DNA of 11,897 nucleotides, from contig DAIQOA010000142.1 in assembly GCA_036788095.1 (NCBI GenBank), positions 1 through 11,897 on the forward strand. The letters run 5' to 3'. Position numbers and translations under genes: made by a program. The notes beneath the pieces were generated by a model. It was not told the DNA's origin and did not search any database. It saw only the letters and a program-made list of their open reading frames with translations. Positions 1 through 7,436 of this stretch are shown here, piece by piece. The DNA is from Anaerohabitans sp036788095. Lineage in GTDB: Bacteria > Zhuqueibacterota > Zhuqueibacteria > Residuimicrobiales > Residuimicrobiaceae. Within the stretch, counting starts at the first letter, position 1; each line of letters starts with the position of its first letter.

Positions 1-229
1 CATGGATGGCGGGATGCAAAGTTTTGACCCGGCCGCCGAGTATCTCCGGGAACCCGGTGACGTCCGCTACACTGGTGACCGGAATGTGATGATCCTGGAG
101 AAATTGGGCGGTGCCGCCGGTGGATAGGATTTCGACGCCAAGGGCCGTCAGCCTTTGCGCAAACGGCAACAATCCCTCTTTATCGTACACACTGATCAGG
201 GCGCGTTTGATTTTGATTTGATCGATCAC
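1..229 (-). CDS. purH: PurH, bifunctional AICAR transformylase / IMP cyclohydrolase (5' end only)
   Basis: This is the N-terminal part of the enzyme for the last two steps of de novo IMP synthesis: formylation of AICAR, then ring closure to IMP, in the cytoplasm. About 76 codons are present and the gene runs off the left edge. They cover the start of the MGS-like IMP cyclohydrolase domain. Visible hallmarks are KRALISVYDKEGL, the phosphate-binding LSTGGT, the VTGFPEILGGRVKTLHP signature and a following AIH. I chose the GTG at 229-227 because GAGG lies at 239-236 with a 6-nt spacer, and it places the protein start a few residues before KRALIS, as in homologues. An in-frame ATG at 259-257 would add ten residues but has no Shine-Dalgarno. 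The gene has its own candidate promoter upstream and lies downstream of purN. The family call is secure; the start is less so. Confidence 0.95.
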   Translation of the reverse strand, partial: MIDQIKIKRALISVYDKEGLLPFAQRLTALGVEILSTGGTAQFLQDHHIPVTSVADVTGFPEILGGRVKTLHPAIH

Positions 230-235
230 GATAGG

Positions 236-239
236 CCTC
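236..239 (-). promoter_or_regulatory. Ribosome binding site deciding the purH GTG start
   Basis: GAGG on the minus strand lies 6 nt before GTG 229-227. The alternative ATG at 259 has no purine-rich anti-SD match at a usable distance, so this site favours the internal GTG. Confidence 0.55.
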
Positions 240-269
240 GAGTTGGCGTATTCACACATGGGTCATGCC

Positions 270-285
270 GCCCGGCAAGCCGGGC
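270..285 (-). promoter_or_regulatory. Leader hairpin between the purH promoter and start codon
   Basis: GCCCGG, loop CTTG, CCGGGC form a perfect 6-bp GC-only stem with a 4-nt loop. It falls in the predicted 5' untranslated leader of purH, downstream of the candidate promoter. It is not followed by a T-run, so it does not look like an intrinsic terminator. It may stabilise the leader or be incidental in GC-rich DNA. The structure is visible in the sequence; any regulatory role is inference. Confidence 0.4.
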
Positions 286-313
286 ATAGCAGGCCCATCC
301 CGTTGGAACCTAT

Positions 314-341
314 ATTATACCAATTTTTTTGAAAAATGCAA
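314..341 (-). promoter_or_regulatory. Candidate sigma70-type promoter for purH
   Basis: On the minus strand a perfect TATAAT -10 box (319-314) is preceded by TTGCAT (341-336) with a 16-nt AT-rich spacer. The -35 matches consensus at its first three bases only. Transcription would begin near 306-308 and give a leader of roughly 80 nt to the GTG start. The stretch is strikingly AT-rich within a GC-rich window and is the clearest promoter-like sequence in it. It implies that purH can be transcribed independently of purN and the genes above it. Confidence 0.6.
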
Positions 342-359
342 AAGATTTGATGCGCAACG

Positions 360-399
360 AAAAAAACCACCGCCGCCGGCCTTAATCCCGAGGGCCGGC
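360..399 (-). terminator. Weak candidate terminator after purN
   Basis: Just after the purN stop, the inverted repeat GCCGGCC / GGCCGGC (399-393 and 381-375, 11-nt loop) is followed by a run of seven T residues at 366-360. Eight nucleotides separate the stem from the T-run and the loop is long, so this is not a canonical intrinsic terminator. Its position between purN and the purH promoter fits a transcript boundary. Confidence 0.3.
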
Positions 400-414
400 C
401 AAGCCGGGTTTGCC

Positions 415-1059
415 TTACGTCTGTTCCGCCTGAATCCGTACCCGGCCGTCCTGAATCTGTATTCGGTTCTCGGCAAAGAGCCGGATGGCTTCCGGCAGGA
501 TCTCGTGCTCCACGACCAGAACCCGGGCCGCCAACGTTTCCGGGGTGTCCTCCTCCTGGACCGGGACACATCGCTGGAGCAGAGGCTGTCCGGTATCGTA
601 TTCGAGCTCCACCATATGAACGGTGGCGCCTGAGACTTTACATCCATAGTTCAGCACCGCCTCATGGACGCGGCGGCCGTACAATCCCTGGCCGCCGAAA
701 GAAGGCAGTAACGCCGGATGGATGTTAATCATACGATGGCGATAGGATTGGACGATGGGTTCGGGCACTTTTTTCAGATAGCCGGCCAGTACGATCAGCT
801 GGACCTTATGGTCTTCGAGCAGGTGTAAAAGCGCCTGGCCGTAGGCCGCCTCGTCCGCATATTGGTTGGCCGTCAAGACAAAGGCCGGGATGTGGTGACA
901 CCGGGCGATCTCCAGGGCGCCGGCCTTTGCAGAGCTGCTGATCATCAGCGCGATGCGGGCGTTCAATTCGCCGCGATCGATTTTATCCTGGATCGCCTGA
1001 ACGTTAGAGCCGCGGCCGGAGACGAATACCGCGATGCTGAGCGGCGGTGTGTCAGCCAT
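415..1059 (-). CDS. purN: PurN, phosphoribosylglycinamide (GAR) formyltransferase
   Basis: This enzyme transfers the formyl group of 10-formyltetrahydrofolate to GAR, the third step of de novo purine synthesis. The 214-residue product is the usual family length. Visible features are the N-terminal phosphate loop VSGRGSNVQAI (residues 13-23) and the catalytic signature INIHPALLPSF. Asn112 and His114 in that signature, with Asp155 in YDTGQPLLQ, match the Asn/His/Asp catalytic triad of E. coli PurN. The reading frame stays open upstream to 1149. I start at ATG 1059 because the extra residues are low-complexity translation of the neighbouring gene's end, homologues begin here, and GGAG lies at 1069-1066 with a 6-nt spacer. 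The first 8 nt overlap the stop of the LD-carboxypeptidase gene, which suggests translational coupling. Confidence 0.96.
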   Translation of the reverse strand: MADTPPLSIAVFVSGRGSNVQAIQDKIDRGELNARIALMISSSAKAGALEIARCHHIPAFVLTANQYADEAAYGQALLHLLEDHKVQLIVLAGYLKKVPEPIVQSYRHRMINIHPALLPSFGGQGLYGRRVHEAVLNYGCKVSGATVHMVELEYDTGQPLLQRCVPVQEEDTPETLAARVLVVEHEILPEAIRLFAENRIQIQDGRVRIQAEQT

Positions 1060-2005
1060 GATGCACTCCGGGTTCCAGGGTGGCCAGCACGCCGCGGCCG
1101 GCGTCCAGCCGGACCCGGCAGCCGATGGGCAACGTGTACTTGATCTCATTGTGGCCGTAAGGAAAGTTGGCCAGGATCGGGATGGCGAGGTCGTGGGTGT
1201 ATTCGTGGATCACCTCATCCAGCGAAAGATCCGGAGCGGTCTTTTCCTCATCCACGGTGTCGAGAAACTGGCCGAACACCAGTCCTTTGATCTGTTTCAG
1301 AATGCCGGCATACTTGAGCTGCACCAGATACCGGTCAATATTGTAAACCTCTTCGCCGATGTCCTCCAGCACCAGGATCGCGCCGCGAAAATCGGGTTGG
1401 TAGACCGTGCCCAGCAGCGGAGCGATGAGCGAAAGGCACCCGCCCAGCAGTCGACCTTCGGCCGCACCGGGATGGATGCGTTGCGGTTTGAACTCCGCCA
1501 CGCGCGCTTTCATCGCCATTCGCCGCGTGGAGGTCAGCAGCGGCCAGAAATGTTTTTCAGTCAGCGGATGAATGCCCTTGCCCATTTCCACCGCCACCAT
1601 GGGGCCGGAATAGCTGATCAAGCCGGTTTTGGCGTACAGCGCCAACTGCAGACAGGTGATATCGCTGTAACCCAGGAGGATCTTGGGATGTTTTTTAACC
1701 GCGGCATAGTCGATTTTATCGAGCAGGCGCGGCGTGCCATAACCGCCGCGGGAACAGAAAACGGCGCGCACATCCGGATGAGCAAACATGGCGTTCAAAT
1801 CCTCGGCGCGTTCTTCATCCGTGCCCGCAAGGTAGCCGTACTCCCGGAACACATGCCGCCCCTCGACGATGCGATAGCCGCGGTCGAGGAGATACTGCAC
1901 GCCTTTGCCGTACTGTTCTTTCTTTTCTCCATGCGGCGGACTGGCCGGCGAGAGAATGCCGATCAGGTCGCCTCGATTCAGTCTTTCCGCTTTGCGAATG
2001 GTCAT
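1052..2005 (-). CDS. ldcA: LD-carboxypeptidase, peptidase family S66 (LdcA-like)
   Basis: Serine peptidase of the S66 family. Characterised members are LdcA, which removes the terminal D-Ala from murein tetrapeptides during cytoplasmic peptidoglycan recycling, and the MccF microcin-immunity proteins. The 317-residue protein has the two-part family architecture. The N-terminal part includes the SRGGYG loop (residues 85-90) and the nucleophile Ser114 in LLGYSDITCL. The C-terminal part has Glu214 in LVLEDIGEEVYNIDR and His285 in FPYGHN. This Ser/Glu/His set sits at nearly the same positions as in Pseudomonas LdcA. No signal peptide is visible, which fits a cytoplasmic enzyme. GGAAG lies 9 nt before the ATG. 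The gene follows the GWxTD gene by 65 nt and overlaps purN by 8 nt. An MccF-like specificity cannot be excluded, but the envelope-rich surroundings favour recycling. Confidence 0.92.
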   Translation of the reverse strand: MTIRKAERLNRGDLIGILSPASPPHGEKKEQYGKGVQYLLDRGYRIVEGRHVFREYGYLAGTDEERAEDLNAMFAHPDVRAVFCSRGGYGTPRLLDKIDYAAVKKHPKILLGYSDITCLQLALYAKTGLISYSGPMVAVEMGKGIHPLTEKHFWPLLTSTRRMAMKARVAEFKPQRIHPGAAEGRLLGGCLSLIAPLLGTVYQPDFRGAILVLEDIGEEVYNIDRYLVQLKYAGILKQIKGLVFGQFLDTVDEEKTAPDLSLDEVIHEYTHDLAIPILANFPYGHNEIKYTLPIGCRVRLDAGRGVLATLEPGVHHG

Positions 2006-2070
2006 GCGATATCGCTTCCTTGGTTCAGGATGGATGTAACCGCTTTTCGGGCGGCAATGGGCCTGAAGGA

Positions 2071-3366
2071 TCAGCGGTCGATCAATCGCTGAAACTCATA
2101 CACCGAGTAGGGCGTCTCCAGATGAAAGTCGCCGAATCCGGTGGCGTCGAGAAAGGCGAATTCGGTGTTGTAACGATAATAGTACCAGATCTCGTACGGT
2201 TTGGAGTAGCGGGGATAGGCGTTGCGCTCCACATCGTCCGGCGGTCCGAGAATGATAAACACCATGCCCCGGTCGGTCCGCCACCCCTGGAATTGCATGG
2301 CGGAAAAATTCTGATTGGCGTATTCGATGCGCGTATAGTACGATTCCATGGCTTCGTTCAACTCGGTGCCCGGCGTCTGATCGCGGCGCAGCCAGAATTT
2401 TTTATACTCCTCCAGCCGTTGGTCTTCCTTGGCCTTTTTCAGCCGCTTCCATTCTTCCTTGGTGGCGATGTACCGGGTCTGGTCGATCGCCTCATCCAGA
2501 TCCCGGGCGTTGACCGGCAGGATGCTCCAACGGACATAGAAGGTCTTGTCGACTTCCGCCTCTTTTTTTCCGGCGCGGGCTTTGACGATCAGATGATAGA
2601 TGCCGTGGCTGAGACTGTCGGCCTGTATGGGAAAGTAGATGATCCGCTTTTCTCCGGTGACATTTTCCACCAACCGGGCCTTGATGGTTTTTTTCTTCTG
2701 CTCGCGGCGCAGCTCATAGTCCACGGACAGATTAGAGAGATTCTCGGGATTGTAGATTTCAAAATAGGCGAAGGAGGGCGAGCTGAGCCCTTTGAGCGGG
2801 TCCGAGACCTGCGGACGAATGCTCTGAACATATCCCGATGAATCGACGCCCACCTCGGAAACCCAGATAATATCGCTGATCGCCAGTTCGTTTTTTGAAA
2901 AATCCTGCAGAGTGATAGTGCGCTTGATGCGGCTGCTCTGGCCCGATTCCGGATCCTGCAGGGTCACTTCGATTTTATAGGAACCTGGCTCCAGATCAAA
3001 GGTCCGGTTGCTCTGGTTATACGACGTTCTCTTGTTGGTCTGATCGAAATCGGCCACGGTTACTTTTTCCTGCACCGTTTTGCCGTCGACCTGTTCGCCG
3101 TCTTTATCATAAATGATGATCGAGATCTCATACGCTGCTTCATAGACGTCGGCCATCTTGACGAATTGCAATTCGTCGTAGACCAGTTCGATGAACAGGT
3201 TGAGGCGGCTTAGGTCAGAGCGATCAGGGGTGGCCAGGTTGACGGCGTCCAGGTGAAAGGCCGGTCCCCGGGTATCCTGCAAACTGCTCATCTCCGCCTG
3301 GCCCTGCAGGGAGGTGATAAAGAAGAATCCCGATAGGATCAGGCAGCGTATCATCTGTTTATACAT
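2071..3366 (-). CDS. Secreted GWxTD domain-containing protein
   Basis: This 431-residue protein is predicted to be exported; its biochemical function is unknown. Residues 1 to about 24 form a signal peptide, with basic start MYKQMIR, hydrophobic core LILSGFFFI, then SLQGQA. The next 250 residues or so look like beta-rich repeats of the kind found in periplasmic sandwich domains. A highly charged Lys/Glu helical stretch follows (WKRLKKAKEDQRLEEYKK). The C-terminal GWxTD domain begins with GWRTD at residues 361-365, followed by GMVFIILGPPDDVE and aromatic-rich WYYYR. The frame is open further upstream, but ATG 3366 is preceded by AGGAG (3378-3374, 7-nt spacer) and gives a proper signal peptide. 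The family occurs mainly in FCB-group and Acidobacteriota genomes. It lies between rimO (108-nt gap) and the LD-carboxypeptidase, so a cell-envelope role is plausible but unproven. Confidence 0.88.
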   Translation of the reverse strand: MYKQMIRCLILSGFFFITSLQGQAEMSSLQDTRGPAFHLDAVNLATPDRSDLSRLNLFIELVYDELQFVKMADVYEAAYEISIIIYDKDGEQVDGKTVQEKVTVADFDQTNKRTSYNQSNRTFDLEPGSYKIEVTLQDPESGQSSRIKRTITLQDFSKNELAISDIIWVSEVGVDSSGYVQSIRPQVSDPLKGLSSPSFAYFEIYNPENLSNLSVDYELRREQKKKTIKARLVENVTGEKRIIYFPIQADSLSHGIYHLIVKARAGKKEAEVDKTFYVRWSILPVNARDLDEAIDQTRYIATKEEWKRLKKAKEDQRLEEYKKFWLRRDQTPGTELNEAMESYYTRIEYANQNFSAMQFQGWRTDRGMVFIILGPPDDVERNAYPRYSKPYEIWYYYRYNTEFAFLDATGFGDFHLETPYSVYEFQRLIDR

Positions 3367-3373
3367 AAGGCAA

Positions 3374-3378
3374 CTCCT
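3374..3378 (-). promoter_or_regulatory. Ribosome binding site deciding the start of the GWxTD gene
   Basis: AGGAG lies 7 nt before ATG 3366-3364. It supports this start over the in-frame ATG at 3402, which would put twelve charged or polar residues ahead of the signal peptide. Confidence 0.7.
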
Positions 3379-3474
3379 CTCAAGATGGCCGAGCTGAATC
3401 ACAAACCGGATGGAATCGCTCTTCCGTTCCGGCGGCTTGGCATTTTCTAAAACACCAAAACACTTGAAAGCATT

Positions 3475-4755
3475 TCACTCTATGCGGGCGAACAGATCAA
3501 ATGGATCGGCGCCCACCACCCGGACGTTGTAAAACCGCCCGGGTTTGAGCACCGTGTCCAAGATGACCGCCTGATCTATCTCCGGAGCGTCCCACATGGT
3601 GCGGCCGATGCTCTGTTTTGTCTCCCGAACGGCCTCATCGATCAGCACCGTCAGGGATCGGCCGATCAGGGTGCGCTGACGCTCCAGTGATAGGCCGGCC
3701 TGAGTTTCCATGATCTCCAAATGACGCCGCTGTTTGGTTTTAAACGGGACCGAGTTGCGCAGCCGGGCGGCGCGAGTGCCGTCTTCTTCCGAATAGGTAA
3801 AGGCGCCGAGCCGCTCAAATCGGACCACCTCGATGAAGCGCAAAAGTTTTTGAAATTCCCGTTCGGTCTCGCCGGGAAAGCCGACCAGCACGGTGGTGCG
3901 GATGGCCAGGTCCGGAATGGCGGCGCGCAACCGGTCGATCAGGGATTCTATCTGCTTTCTTGTCGTGCGCCGGTGCATGCGCTCCAGCATCCGGTCGCTG
4001 ATATGCTGGATGGGCAGATCGACATATTTGACCACTTTGTCCAGCTGGGCGATGCTGCGGATCAACTCGGGCGTATAGTGCGCAGGATGGGTGTAAAGCA
4101 GACGGATCCAGCGCAGCCCGTCGATTTCGGATAGCTTTTCCAACAGGCCAATGAGAGCGCCGGGCTCCCGGCGCTCTCGGCCATAATAGGTGGTGTCCTG
4201 GGCCACCAAATTGATCTCGCGGCATCCTTGCTCAACCAGGCTTTTTGCCTCATGGATAATCCGGCGTTGCGGGCGGCTGACGTAGCGGCCCTTGATCAGC
4301 GGGATGGCGCAATAGCTGCAGCGGTTGTCGCATCCTTCCGCCAGGCGAAGATAGGCGTAATGGGGCGGCCCCACGCGCATGCGCAGGGTGGAACAGGCGG
4401 GTGGCAGATGCAAAAAGCGGCGCAGCTGTGTGCGTGTTTTCACTGCATCGACGCTGTCAAAGAACGCCGTCACCTCCGGGAGCGCCGGCGCCAGCTGCTG
4501 TGGATAGCGCTGCGGCAAACAGCCGCTCACCACTATTTTTAACTCCGGCCGCTCCTTTTTGATCCGGCCCAGTTCCAGGATGGTGTCAATGGATTCCTGT
4601 TTTGCGCTTTCAATAAAGGCACAGGTGTTCACCAGCACCACGTCGGCCTCGTGCGCGTCTGCCACCAGGCGGAGCTGTTGGTCCAGCCCGGCCAGGATCG
4701 TCTCCAGATCGATGGTGTTTTTCGGGCACCCCAGATCAACGAACGCCAGTTTCAT
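3475..4755 (-). CDS. rimO: RimO, ribosomal protein S12 methylthiotransferase
   Basis: Radical-SAM enzyme that adds a methylthio group to the conserved aspartate of ribosomal protein S12. The 426 residues show the three-domain MTTase layout. The N-terminal UPF0004 domain has cluster ligands Cys10 (LGCPKN), Cys45 (NTCAFIES) and Cys79 (SGCLPQRY). The central radical-SAM domain has the CxxxCxxC motif at Cys142/146/149 (AEGCDNRCSYC). A C-terminal TRAM-like region follows. The LGCPKN start, the AKQESIDTILEL segment and the IPLIKGRYVSR stretch are typical of RimO rather than its paralogue MiaB. It starts at ATG 4755, overlapping the ftsY stop as ATGA (4752-4755), so it is probably translated by coupling. 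The 108 nt downstream contain no gene and no convincing terminator or promoter. Confidence 0.95.
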   Translation of the reverse strand: MKLAFVDLGCPKNTIDLETILAGLDQQLRLVADAHEADVVLVNTCAFIESAKQESIDTILELGRIKKERPELKIVVSGCLPQRYPQQLAPALPEVTAFFDSVDAVKTRTQLRRFLHLPPACSTLRMRVGPPHYAYLRLAEGCDNRCSYCAIPLIKGRYVSRPQRRIIHEAKSLVEQGCREINLVAQDTTYYGRERREPGALIGLLEKLSEIDGLRWIRLLYTHPAHYTPELIRSIAQLDKVVKYVDLPIQHISDRMLERMHRRTTRKQIESLIDRLRAAIPDLAIRTTVLVGFPGETEREFQKLLRFIEVVRFERLGAFTYSEEDGTRAARLRNSVPFKTKQRRHLEIMETQAGLSLERQRTLIGRSLTVLIDEAVRETKQSIGRTMWDAPEIDQAVILDTVLKPGRFYNVRVVGADPFDLFARIE

Positions 4756-5669
4756 TGAAAGAGCGCCTCGACAAAGGTCTGCGGATCGAACGGCTCGAGA
4801 TCGTCGATTTTTTCACCCAGGCCGATGTAACAGATCGGCAGACCGAGCTGCCGGACAATGGAAAAAACGATGCCGCCTTTGGCCGTGCCGTCCAGTTTGG
4901 TGATCACCAGGCCGGTGATGGGCGCGGCTTTGGTGAACTCTTTGGCCTGTATCAGGCCGTTTTGACCAGTGCCGGCGTCGATCACCAGCAGCACTGCATG
5001 CGGAGCGCCTGGGCATTGACGTTCCAGCACTTTGTTCACCTTGGTCAGTTCGGCCATCAGATTGCCCTTGGTGTGTAGACGGCCCGCGGTGTCGATCAGC
5101 AACACATCCACCTGACGCGACATGGCGGCTTTGAGAGCATCAAACGCCACCGCCGCCGGATCCGCGCCGGATTGAGCGTGGACGATGTCGACGCCGGCGC
5201 GATGGCGCCAAACATCCAGCTGCTCCACCGCCGCGGCGCGAAACGTGTCCGCCGCTGCCACCAGCACTTTGCGCTCCTGCGTACTGAACAGGTGCGCCAA
5301 CTTGCCGATGGTGGTGGTCTTGCCGGCGCCGTTCACTCCGACGACGTTGATGATGTAGGGCTTTGCGCTTTCAATAGGCAAAGGGCCGTGCGCCACACCG
5401 CGCAACTGCTCGTTCAACTCTTGTTTCAGAACCTGCAGGATCTCTTCCGCACTGACGGCGTTGGAGGCGCTTGCACGCCGGCGCAGCCGCTCCATGATCT
5501 GTTCCACCGTCTCCCAGCCCATATCGCTGAGCAGCAGCTGTTCTTCCAGGCCTTCCAGCACCTCTTCGTCCAGACCGCGGGCTTTGCTGACCACACGGTG
5601 GATGCCTTCAACCAGCGAGGACTTGGTTTTTTGCAAACCGGATGAAAGTTTTTGCAATAGGGATAACAC
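4752..5669 (-). CDS. ftsY: FtsY, signal recognition particle receptor GTPase
   Basis: SRP receptor that docks ribosome-nascent-chain/SRP complexes at the inner membrane for co-translational insertion. It is a compact form of 305 residues that lacks the long acidic A domain of E. coli FtsY and begins almost directly with the N domain helices. All SRP-GTPase motifs are visible: the P-loop GVNGAGKTTT (about 111-120), DTFRAAAVEQL (about 141-151), DTAGR (about 193-197), TKLDGTAKGG (about 257-266) and GLGEKIDDL (about 283-291). I prefer GTG 5669, which has AGGA at 5681-5678 with an 8-nt spacer and gives a typical LSLLQKLSSGLQKTK start. ATG 5678 would add three residues, but its nearest purine run touches the codon. 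It lies 13 nt after the phosphatidyltransferase gene and overlaps rimO by 4 nt. Confidence 0.96.
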   Translation of the reverse strand: MLSLLQKLSSGLQKTKSSLVEGIHRVVSKARGLDEEVLEGLEEQLLLSDMGWETVEQIMERLRRRASASNAVSAEEILQVLKQELNEQLRGVAHGPLPIESAKPYIINVVGVNGAGKTTTIGKLAHLFSTQERKVLVAAADTFRAAAVEQLDVWRHRAGVDIVHAQSGADPAAVAFDALKAAMSRQVDVLLIDTAGRLHTKGNLMAELTKVNKVLERQCPGAPHAVLLVIDAGTGQNGLIQAKEFTKAAPITGLVITKLDGTAKGGIVFSIVRQLGLPICYIGLGEKIDDLEPFDPQTFVEALFQ

Positions 5670-5677
5670 GTGGTACA

Positions 5678-5681
5678 TCCT
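5678..5681 (-). promoter_or_regulatory. Ribosome binding site deciding the ftsY GTG start
   Basis: AGGA lies 8 nt before GTG 5669-5667. The ATG at 5678-5676 overlaps this element, so it could not use it as a Shine-Dalgarno sequence. Confidence 0.5.
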
Positions 5682-5682
5682 G

Positions 5683-6255
5683 TCAAGTATGATCGGTCCG
5701 CAAGAGCTCCCAGAATTTCTTCAGATAGCTGAACAGGGTGGCCGGCACCAGCAGGGAGGAAATCCAGAGTGCGATGAGTTGATAGGGACTCCAGTTGAGA
5801 GTATAGGTCATGATGACGATGAGAAACGATCCCAGCGTCCATTTGCCGAGATAATTGGATTCCGCCACCGCCTTGATGTGTTTGACCAGGCTGGCGGCTG
5901 CCGTCAGAATGAGCACATCCCGGGCGATCACCAGGAACACAAACCAATAGGGAAGGTGGCGATAGGCTGCCAGAAAAAGCAGCGTGACCCCCACGGTGAT
6001 CTTGTCCAGCAGAGGATCCAGAATCCGGCCCAGAAAGGAGCGTTGATCCAGTTTGCGCGCCAGGTAGCCATCGAAAAAATCGGTGGCGCCCGAGAGCGCG
6101 AGAAACAGAAGCGCCAGAACGTTGCCCATGCGGGTTTGCAGCGTAATCGCCCAGCAGATCAGGGGCAGAAAAAGCAACCGCGACAGCGAGAGCAGATTGG
6201 CGAAACTCCAGGTGTGCGGGTCGTTTTTAATCAGGTGAAAAATTTCCGAACGCAT
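5683..6255 (-). CDS. pgsA: CDP-alcohol phosphatidyltransferase (PgsA-like)
   Basis: Integral membrane enzyme that moves a phosphatidyl group from a CDP-activated lipid to an alcohol. The likeliest product is phosphatidylglycerol phosphate (PgsA). The 190-residue length and hydrophobic segments fit a protein of about six helices. The full catalytic signature DxxDGxxARx8GxxxDxxxD is present: Asp59, Asp62 and Gly63 in TDFFDGYLAR, Ala66-Arg67, Gly76, then Asp80 and Asp84 in LDPLLDK. An N-terminal NLLSLSRLLFLPL stretch is typical of bacterial PgsA. Of two adjacent ATGs I use 6255, because AAGGG sits 5 nt before it and only 2 nt before ATG 6258. It follows the prenyl reductase gene by 8 nt and precedes ftsY. 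A CAP-type cardiolipin synthase, or an enzyme acting on a CDP-isoprenoid lipid, cannot be excluded from sequence. Confidence 0.85.
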   Translation of the reverse strand: MRSEIFHLIKNDPHTWSFANLLSLSRLLFLPLICWAITLQTRMGNVLALLFLALSGATDFFDGYLARKLDQRSFLGRILDPLLDKITVGVTLLFLAAYRHLPYWFVFLVIARDVLILTAAASLVKHIKAVAESNYLGKWTLGSFLIVIMTYTLNWSPYQLIALWISSLLVPATLFSYLKKFWELLRTDHT

Positions 6256-6263
6256 CATATCCC

Positions 6264-7436
6264 TTAGGTAAAGACTTTGACGGCATCCCAGATCAAAGAG
6301 GGCTGTTTCAGCAGGGCGTGTTTAAATATATTGATAATCGTTCTCTTTTCAAACGGCAATTTTAGCACCGTGTCGGCCAGCCTGTTGAGACGGTCGTCGT
6401 TCAGTGAAAACATGGCCTGTTTCAGTCGGAAGGCGCGGGCCAGTCTTGCCCCTTCGGTCTGCTGCCAGGTTTTCTCGTATTCGCGCAGCCGTTCGGCCGA
6501 ACAGTCGTTCTCCTGGACCGCCTGGCCGGCGATTTTGCCGGCCAAGCGGCCGGCGATCAGGGCGTTGACAATGCCTCCGCCGGTGAGTGGATTGACCTGA
6601 TGGGCCGCATCGCCGGCCAGCAGCAAACGGTCGCTGACAATCTTTTTCATCGGCGCACAACAGGGCACAGCGCCGCAGGTGTAACTCAACTGCCGAATGC
6701 CGGGAAAGTGCTGATGGAGAAAGGCCTGCAATTGAGTGGAGGGCCTGGCATCGGCGCAACGGTCCCCGGACACGCCCAGGCCGATATTCGCCAGGCCGTT
6801 CCCTTTGGGGAAAATCCACACATAGCCGCCCGGTGTGACTTTTTCAGAGAAATAGAAATGACAGGTGTCCATGGGCAGATCCACGGGACCGGCCAGCACC
6901 TGCGCACAGGCGTCCAGGTCGCGAAGCGGCGTGACGGTTTTCAGCCCGCCCCATCGGCCGACGCGCGATTCAACACCGTCGGCGCCGATGACCACTTCTG
7001 CCATGACCGTCACCTCGCGGTCCAGCCACTGCACCTGCACCTGCGCGCCCTTGGTCTTATCGATGTGCAGGCCGTGGACATTGGCCTTGACGAACAGCTC
7101 GGCGCCGGCCTGTGCCGCACGATGCGCCAGATCAAAATCGAATTTTTTACGGTCCAGCAGCAATCCGGTCTGTTTGCTGGCAATCTGCAGTTCTGCGCCG
7201 GAGGGGGCATGGATGACCGCTTTGCTGATGCGCTGGCAGATCCAGGACTCGGGCACGTGCGGAAACACCTTGCGAAAGGATCCTTCGCCCACGCCTTCGG
7301 CACAGCGCACAGGAATGCCCGCCTGGCGGTCTTTTTCCAACAGCAGCACTCGAGCGCCGCTCTGCGCCGCAGCGTGCGCCGCCATGGCGCCGGCAGGGCC
7401 TGCACCAATCACCACGATGTCATACCGGTTCTTCAT
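6264..7436 (-). CDS. Geranylgeranyl reductase family FAD-dependent oxidoreductase
   Basis: Flavoprotein predicted to saturate double bonds of isoprenoid chains. Family members reduce geranylgeranyl groups of archaeal ether lipids, of chlorophyll (ChlP/BchP) or of menaquinone (MenJ). The 390 residues show an N-terminal Rossmann dinucleotide site VIGAGPAG (residues 9-16) ending in LLLEK. The subgroup signature IPVRCAEGVGEG follows, with conserved Cys45, then VIGADGVESRV (about 149-159), the substrate-domain motif YVWIFPKGNGLANIGLGV (205-222) and the second FAD motif GDAAHQVNPLTGGGI (275-289). No signal peptide is present; cytoplasmic-face membrane association is likely. The start at ATG 7436 has GGAG at 7447-7444 (7-nt spacer) inside the ferredoxin gene, which it overlaps by 17 nt. 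The context, ubiA then ferredoxin then this gene, suggests ferredoxin is its electron donor. The exact substrate is unknown. Confidence 0.9.
   Translation of the reverse strand: MKNRYDIVVIGAGPAGAMAAHAAAQSGARVLLLEKDRQAGIPVRCAEGVGEGSFRKVFPHVPESWICQRISKAVIHAPSGAELQIASKQTGLLLDRKKFDFDLAHRAAQAGAELFVKANVHGLHIDKTKGAQVQVQWLDREVTVMAEVVIGADGVESRVGRWGGLKTVTPLRDLDACAQVLAGPVDLPMDTCHFYFSEKVTPGGYVWIFPKGNGLANIGLGVSGDRCADARPSTQLQAFLHQHFPGIRQLSYTCGAVPCCAPMKKIVSDRLLLAGDAAHQVNPLTGGGIVNALIAGRLAGKIAGQAVQENDCSAERLREYEKTWQQTEGARLARAFRLKQAMFSLNDDRLNRLADTVLKLPFEKRTIINIFKHALLKQPSLIWDAVKVFT

Noticed and set aside
260..414. Purine riboswitch (guanine- or PRPP-type) ahead of purH
   Set aside because: The predicted leader is only about 80 nt with one 6-bp hairpin. 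I could not find a three-way junction or conserved aptamer loops.
1034..2092. A 352-codon open frame on the plus strand opposite the LD-carboxypeptidase gene
   Set aside because: It is antisense to a protein with intact catalytic residues, has no family features and no convincing ribosome binding site.
3367..3474. Possible promoter or terminator in the 108-nt gap between rimO and the GWxTD gene
   Set aside because: T-rich runs are present, but there is no stem of useful length and no convincing -10/-35 pair. Only the Shine-Dalgarno of the GWxTD gene is supported.
3475..4755. Assignment of the radical-SAM gene as MiaB
   Set aside because: The LGCPKN start, AKQESIDTILEL and IPLIKGRYVSR stretches are RimO-typical, and the enzyme lacks MiaB-specific features.
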